A stretch of DNA of 64,000 nt. Source: Halorussus marinus (GTDB lineage: Archaea > Halobacteriota > Halobacteria > Halobacteriales > Haladaptataceae). Within the stretch, counting starts at the first letter, position 1. Every line of letters begins with the position of its first letter. Under the pieces are notes generated by a model. That model searched no databases. It was not told the origin of the DNA and saw only the letters and a list, made by a program, of their open reading frames with translations. Of this stretch, positions 60,424 to 64,000 are shown one piece after another. The stretch is taken from the NCBI RefSeq assembly GCF_004765795.1, contig NZ_SBIV01000001.1, positions 124,001 through 188,000 on the forward strand. The letters are read 5' to 3'. The position numbers and the translations under genes were made by a program.

Positions 60424-60578
60424 AGCTCGATTTCGTCGAGCGAGTCGGTCTGGGCGCAGTACGGACACTGGAAGTCGGAGACGCCGGTCTCCTCGGGCAT
60501 GTCGTAGGTGTAGTGCAGTTCGAACATGTCGAGTTCGCAGTCCTCGTTCGTGCACTTCACTTCGAGGGTGGCAGGCAT
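60420..60578 (-). CDS. 52-residue zinc-ribbon protein
   Basis: A 52-residue protein starting MPATLEVKCTNEDCELDMFE and ending QCPYCAQTDSLDEIEL. Two cysteine pairs (KCTNEDC and QCPYC) should bind one zinc. It resembles the small haloarchaeal DUF7559 zinc-binding proteins, whose role is unknown. It is the first gene of a two-gene operon with Hsp20, joined by an ATGA overlap. A strong TATA box at 60599-60611, centred about 29 bases upstream, supports the ATG. It is easily missed because of its length. Confidence 0.82.
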   Translation of the reverse strand: MPATLEVKCTNEDCELDMFELHYTYDMPEETGVSDFQCPYCAQTDSLDEIEL

Positions 60579-60598
60579 ACGCTGAACCTAACGCCTGC

Positions 60599-60611
60599 GC
60601 GACTATAAACA
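60599..60611 (-). promoter_or_regulatory. promoter of the zinc-ribbon/Hsp20 operon
   Basis: CGTGTTTATAGTC on the minus strand has a clear TTTATA core, centred about 29 bases before the ATG at 60578. The transcript is probably leaderless. Confidence 0.65.
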
Positions 60612-60745
60612 CGCGGGCTTCGGCGAGTCCACGCTGCTCTCGGCCGGCTCCGGCCCCGGGGCCGGTCCGCGGTCGGGACGCCCGTCGGGCCCGGCGCCCC
60701 GAGCGTGTAGTCACTGTTTTACCCGTCGGCGGGCAATGTGACTAC

Positions 60746-62473
60746 ATGACCGACCTCGCGGACCTCGACGTGACGCTCGTGGACGGGTACGTCGACGAAC
60801 CCGCCCACTTCGGCGTCCCGCCGTACATCTCGACGTACCCCCGATACACCGCCGGGGCGATCGTGGACGCCGGCGTCCCCGAGGCCAACGTCACCTATCA
60901 CACCATCGACGAACTCCGCGACGACAGCGCGCGGTGGCGCGACGTGGAGGACGCCGACCTGTTCGTCTACCTCGGGGGCATGACCGTCCCCGGCAAGTAC
61001 GTCGGGGGCACGCCCGCCGAACCCGACGAGGTGCGAAAGCTGGCGTGGACCGCCGACGGGACCAGCCTGATGGGCGGTCCCGTCAAGTTCGGCGTCGGCG
61101 ACGAGAACGCCGGCGGCACCGAGACCGAGCGCGACGACCTCGACTTCGACTTCGTGGCGAAAGGCGACGTGGAGGCCGCCGCCTACGACTTGCTCGACAG
61201 CGGGTTCGAGGGGTTCAACAACCGGATGCGCGACAACGAGGAGATCGACCGGTGGGCCGCGAAGGGGGCGTTCGTGATCGAACACCACCCCAACCACCCC
61301 GACTACCTCATCGCCGAGATGGAGACCTCCCGGGGGTGTCCCTACCGGTGTTCGTTCTGCACCGAACCCCTGTACGGCAACCCCTCGTTCCGGCGGCCCG
61401 AGTCGGTCGTCGCGGAGGTCGAGACCCTCTACGACCGCGGGGCGCGCCACTTCCGGCTCGGCCGGCAGGCCGACATCCTCGCGTACGGCGGCGACGGCGA
61501 GAAGCCCAACCCCGACGCCCTCCGCGAGCTCTACGGCGGCATCCGGTCGGTCGCCCCCGACCTCGAAACCCTCCACCTCGACAACATGAACCCCATCACC
61601 GTGGTGGAGTGGCCCGAACTGGCCCGGGAGGGCATCAGGGTGATCGCCGAGCACAACACGCCGGGCGACACCGCGGCGTTCGGCCTCGAATCGGCCGACC
61701 CCCTCGTTCAGGAGGAGAACAACCTCAACGTCACCGCCGAGGAGTGTTTCCGGGCAGTGGAGATCGTCAACGAGGAAGCGGGGTGGCGGCCTGGAGAGGA
61801 CCCCGAGAACGCTCCGACGCACGGCGAGGACGCCGCGAACCGCCTCCCGAAGCTCCTGCCCGGCATCAACCTCCTCCACGGGCTGAAAGGCGAGCGCCGC
61901 GAGACGTTCGAGCACAACAAGGCGTTTCTCGAACGGGTGTACGACGCCGGCCTGATGCTCCGGCGTGTCAACATCCGGCAGGTGATGGCGTTCGACGGCA
62001 CCGAGATGAGCGACGTGGGCGCGGACATCGCCAAGGACCACAAGAAGCTGTTCAAGCAGTACAAGACCGAGGTCCGCGAGGAGATCGACAACCCGATGCT
62101 CCGTCGGCTCGCGCCGGCGGGGACCGTCCTGCCCGACGTCCACCTCGAATACCACCGCGACGGCCGGACGTTCGGTCGACAGCTCGGCACCTACCCCCTG
62201 CTCGTGGGCATCCCGGGCGAGCGCGAACTCGGCCGGACGATCGACGTGGCGGTCGTCGACCACGGCTACCGGTCGGTGACGGGCGTGCCGTATCCGCTCG
62301 ATCTCAACAGCGCGACGATGGACGAACTCACCGCGATCCCCGGACTCGGCACTCAGCGGGCGGGCAACGTCATCGTGAACCGGCCGTACGAGTCGCCGAC
62401 CGAGCTCTCGGCGGACGTGAGCGTGAATCTCGACTCGTTCGCGACCGCGGAGAACCCGGAAGGCGCGGACTGA
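60746..62473 (+). CDS. radical SAM protein with C-terminal helix-hairpin-helix
   Basis: A 575-residue radical SAM enzyme. A cobalamin-like or variable N-terminal domain (residues 1-180) is followed by the iron-sulfur motif C198xxxC202xxC205 (RGCPYRCSFCTEP). The (beta-alpha)6 barrel includes FGLESADPLVQEENNLN. The C-terminus has a nucleic-acid-binding HhH motif (LNSATMDELTAIPGLGTQRA). The protein may modify RNA or another nucleic acid; the substrate is unknown. CTGTTTTACC about 28 bases upstream supports the ATG. The stop abuts that of the DUF106 gene. Confidence 0.9.
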   Translation: MTDLADLDVTLVDGYVDEPAHFGVPPYISTYPRYTAGAIVDAGVPEANVTYHTIDELRDDSARWRDVEDADLFVYLGGMTVPGKYVGGTPAEPDEVRKLAWTADGTSLMGGPVKFGVGDENAGGTETERDDLDFDFVAKGDVEAAAYDLLDSGFEGFNNRMRDNEEIDRWAAKGAFVIEHHPNHPDYLIAEMETSRGCPYRCSFCTEPLYGNPSFRRPESVVAEVETLYDRGARHFRLGRQADILAYGGDGEKPNPDALRELYGGIRSVAPDLETLHLDNMNPITVVEWPELAREGIRVIAEHNTPGDTAAFGLESADPLVQEENNLNVTAEECFRAVEIVNEEAGWRPGEDPENAPTHGEDAANRLPKLLPGINLLHGLKGERRETFEHNKAFLERVYDAGLMLRRVNIRQVMAFDGTEMSDVGADIAKDHKKLFKQYKTEVREEIDNPMLRRLAPAGTVLPDVHLEYHRDGRTFGRQLGTYPLLVGIPGERELGRTIDVAVVDHGYRSVTGVPYPLDLNSATMDELTAIPGLGTQRAGNVIVNRPYESPTELSADVSVNLDSFATAENPEGAD

Positions 62474-63091
62474 CTACCCGACTCGCGCGACGATCTTTCT
62501 GGCGACGATCCCGGTCGAGACCGAACAGCCGACGTACCACGCGAGCCACACCTGGAGCGGGCCGACGATCGTCGCGGTCCACGCGACGTGTCCCACGACG
62601 GGGAGCGCGAGCGCGGCGGGCGCGACGGCGGCGCTCGGCGCCAGAAACACCCACCGCAGGTAGAGGAACGCCGGCACCGAGACGAGCATGCTCCAGACCA
62701 TCGGCCGGAACTGGGTCTTCATCTGGGCCAGCCAGTCGCCCATCAACTCTTGCTGTTCGGCGCGCAGTTCCTCGACGGCGTCGTCGTCACCGCGGTCCCG
62801 GGCGTTCTCGACGCGGTCGCGGATCTCGGTCATCCGATCGCGAAGCTCCGCCATCCGCTCTTGGTTCCGGAGCTTCGCGTTGAGTAGCGCCGACGACAGC
62901 CCCGCGGTGCCCGCCAGCAGGAAGACGAGCACCGAGAAGGGGACGAACGACGCCGCCGGCGCGAGCGCCGCCTGCATCCCGGCGCCGACGGCGGTCCCGA
63001 TCGGATCCACGAAGTACCCCGACAGCATGACGAGCGCGCCGACCCCGGCGAGCTTGTCGCGTGCGGTCCACCCCGCCGATTCGGTTGCCAT
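62474..63091 (-). CDS. DUF106 family membrane protein (Oxa1/EMC3-like)
   Basis: A 205-residue membrane protein of DUF106, the archaeal relative of the YidC/Oxa1/Alb3 and EMC3 insertases. It has a first helix (VGALVMLSGYFVDPIGTAVG), a second helix and a long cytoplasmic coiled coil (KLRNQERMAELRDRMTEIRD). Further helices follow, including FRPMVWSMLVSVPAFLYLRW. It should help insert membrane proteins. Haloarchaeal members are often encoded next to SecY or adenylate kinase; here the neighbour is a radical SAM gene. A GATAACGC element about 26 bases upstream may be the promoter. Confidence 0.88.
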   Translation of the reverse strand: MATESAGWTARDKLAGVGALVMLSGYFVDPIGTAVGAGMQAALAPAASFVPFSVLVFLLAGTAGLSSALLNAKLRNQERMAELRDRMTEIRDRVENARDRGDDDAVEELRAEQQELMGDWLAQMKTQFRPMVWSMLVSVPAFLYLRWVFLAPSAAVAPAALALPVVGHVAWTATIVGPLQVWLAWYVGCSVSTGIVARKIVARVG

Positions 63092-63307
63092 ACCAACAGG
63101 TTCCGGGCGAAGCGTTATCAATGCTTTCCCGCCACGGGGCGTCGGCCCGTCGGGACCAGATCGGCCGCGACGGCGTCCCACGCGTCGTTTCGGTGTCGGC
63201 GACGAGTCCGACCGGGCCGACCGCGAGCGAAGGTCGGCGGTGGCTCTCCGACGGGCGTCCCAAAGAGAACCCCGGGACGCGCTCGCGGCTCCGATCGCGA
63301 GCGAGCC

Positions 63308-63724
63308 CTAGAACTCTTCTTCGATGATCTCGCCGACCGCGAAGTTCGACTTGACTTCGGTGATCTCGACTTTCACGCGCTCGCCGATCTCGGCGTCGGG
63401 GACGATGATGACGTACCCGCGCTCGACGCGGGCGATGCCGTCGCCCTGCTTGCCGATGTCTTCGACCTCGACGTAGCGAATTTCGCCCTCCTCGACGGGG
63501 GGTTGCGGTTCCGACGACGTGGAAGTGCCGGAGCTTTCGCTCTTCGAACTCGACTCGGCGCTCGACGACTCGGAGTCGTCCGCGATGAGTGCGACCCGAT
63601 AGGTCTCGCCCGGCTCGACCGAGCCGGTTTCGATCTCGCGACGCGGCACCTCTACGACGTACTTGTCGTCCTCGATAGTGACATCAGCACTGAACAGACA
63701 CAGGAGTTTGTCAGAGATCTCCAA
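63308..63724 (-). CDS. TRAM domain protein, TTG start
   Basis: A 138-residue protein ending in a TRAM domain (GDGIARVERGYVIIVPDAEI), an RNA-binding beta barrel also found in tRNA-modifying enzymes. The N-terminal EISDKLLCLFSADVTIEDDK is followed by a Ser/Glu linker rich in SSS. I chose TTG at 63724 because TTTATG (63761-63766, minus strand) is best read as the TATA box. The ATG inside it (63763) would then lie upstream of the transcription start. An ATG start would add 13 residues. Confidence 0.82.
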   Translation of the reverse strand: MEISDKLLCLFSADVTIEDDKYVVEVPRREIETGSVEPGETYRVALIADDSESSSAESSSKSESSGTSTSSEPQPPVEEGEIRYVEVEDIGKQGDGIARVERGYVIIVPDAEIGERVKVEITEVKSNFAVGEIIEEEF

Positions 63725-63931
63725 GGTTATATGCCTCCGTTCGGACGCAAGGGAGTAGGCCATAAAGAACTTTACCACCGACCTTTCAAATCCCCGAGAG
63801 TATCTGGCCGAACGAGCGCCGCCGGGCGGCCCAGCCGCGGCCAGCGAGCGCCTGTCGGCAGTTCCGCGACCCGGCGAGACTCGCGGCCGGACTGTCAGAT
63901 GCCGGAGTTGAACGGCGATCGGCGATCGCTC

Positions 63932-64000
63932 TCAGCCGTCGTAGGTCGAGCCGTCCGGTCGTTTGGCGCCCTCCGAGTCGTGGACGACCACGCCCCCGTC
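63932..64000 (-). CDS. C-terminal fragment of a gene leaving the window
   Basis: The last 22 codons of a minus-strand frame that enters from the right edge, ending GAKRPDGSTYDG before TGA. The codon use fits the window, but the product cannot be recognised from so little. Confidence 0.4.
   Translation of the reverse strand, partial: DGGVVVHDSEGAKRPDGSTYDG

Noticed and set aside
1-64000. tRNA or rRNA genes
   Set aside because: I looked in the gaps for the T-arm GTTCGAATC-type signature and CCA-like acceptor ends and found none that form a cloverleaf.
1-64000. CRISPR arrays, insertion sequences, prophage
   Set aside because: No regularly spaced repeats, transposase motifs, integrase or terminal inverted repeats were seen. 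The only tandem repeat is a coding one in btuF.

Overview
The window is chromosomal DNA of a haloarchaeon (class Halobacteria); the genus cannot be fixed from sequence alone. The DNA is very GC-rich and the proteins are strongly acidic. Most starts have a TTTA/TTAA-type TATA box 26-30 bases upstream, as on leaderless archaeal transcripts. The gene set is archaeal and haloarchaeal: TFB, SRP19, Gar1, GatE, a thermosome subunit, NreA, a CetZ tubulin, HalOD1 and PGF-CTERM proteins, a Tat lipoprotein and bacterioruberin genes. Genes are packed tightly, with many 4-base ATGA/GTGA overlaps. No gene-free stretch exceeds 300 bases; the longest are 450-706 and 43083-43372. I found no tRNA, rRNA, CRISPR array or insertion sequence.

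Layout. 1-10 kb: BolA, a four-gene sugar ABC importer on the minus strand, fumarase FumC, and a pair of membrane PH-domain proteins. 10-20 kb: GatE; the bacterioruberin genes crtD-lyeJ-cruF facing crtB; a DUF7310/DUF7311-type pair divergent from CetZ; a phosphodiesterase. 20-30 kb: a membrane-anchored DHH-like protein with degenerate motifs, pyrophosphatase, a PadR regulator with a candidate operator, RNase HI, TFB, the NreA repair protein, several small haloarchaeal genes, and an M20 amidohydrolase. 30-43 kb: NhaC with a small TRAM-like partner, a cysteine-rich protein coupled to a TrmJ/SpoU methyltransferase, a PAP2 phosphatase, an S9 peptidase, the vitamin B12 importer btuCD/btuF, SRP19-Gar1, a presenilin-type protease, and an ornithine cyclodeaminase homologue. 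43-54 kb: small membrane proteins, a Rieske-FAD oxidoreductase, pantoate kinase, type 2 IPP isomerase, thermosome, an LVIVD beta-propeller protein, ROK sugar kinase, UspA. 54-64 kb: SDR, CBS, Nudix, a luciferase-like protein, FAH hydrolase, a DadA-like oxidase, an Hsp20 coupled to a 52-residue zinc-ribbon gene, a radical SAM-HhH protein, a DUF106 (Oxa1-like) protein and a TRAM protein.

How the genes fit together. This is mostly core metabolism and information processing. Isoprenoid metabolism appears twice: IPP isomerase supplies C5 units, and crtB, crtD, lyeJ and cruF use isoprenoids to make the C50 membrane pigment. Sugar uptake (ABC operon) and phosphorylation (ROK kinase) are present but far apart. 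I see no clear mobile or defence island. The best candidates for undescribed biology are small: the pseudo-DHH membrane protein, the C-terminal domain on BtuD, coupled small zinc proteins, two promoter-proximal mini-ORFs, two orphan small ORFs, and a set of convergent genes with no space between their stop codons.
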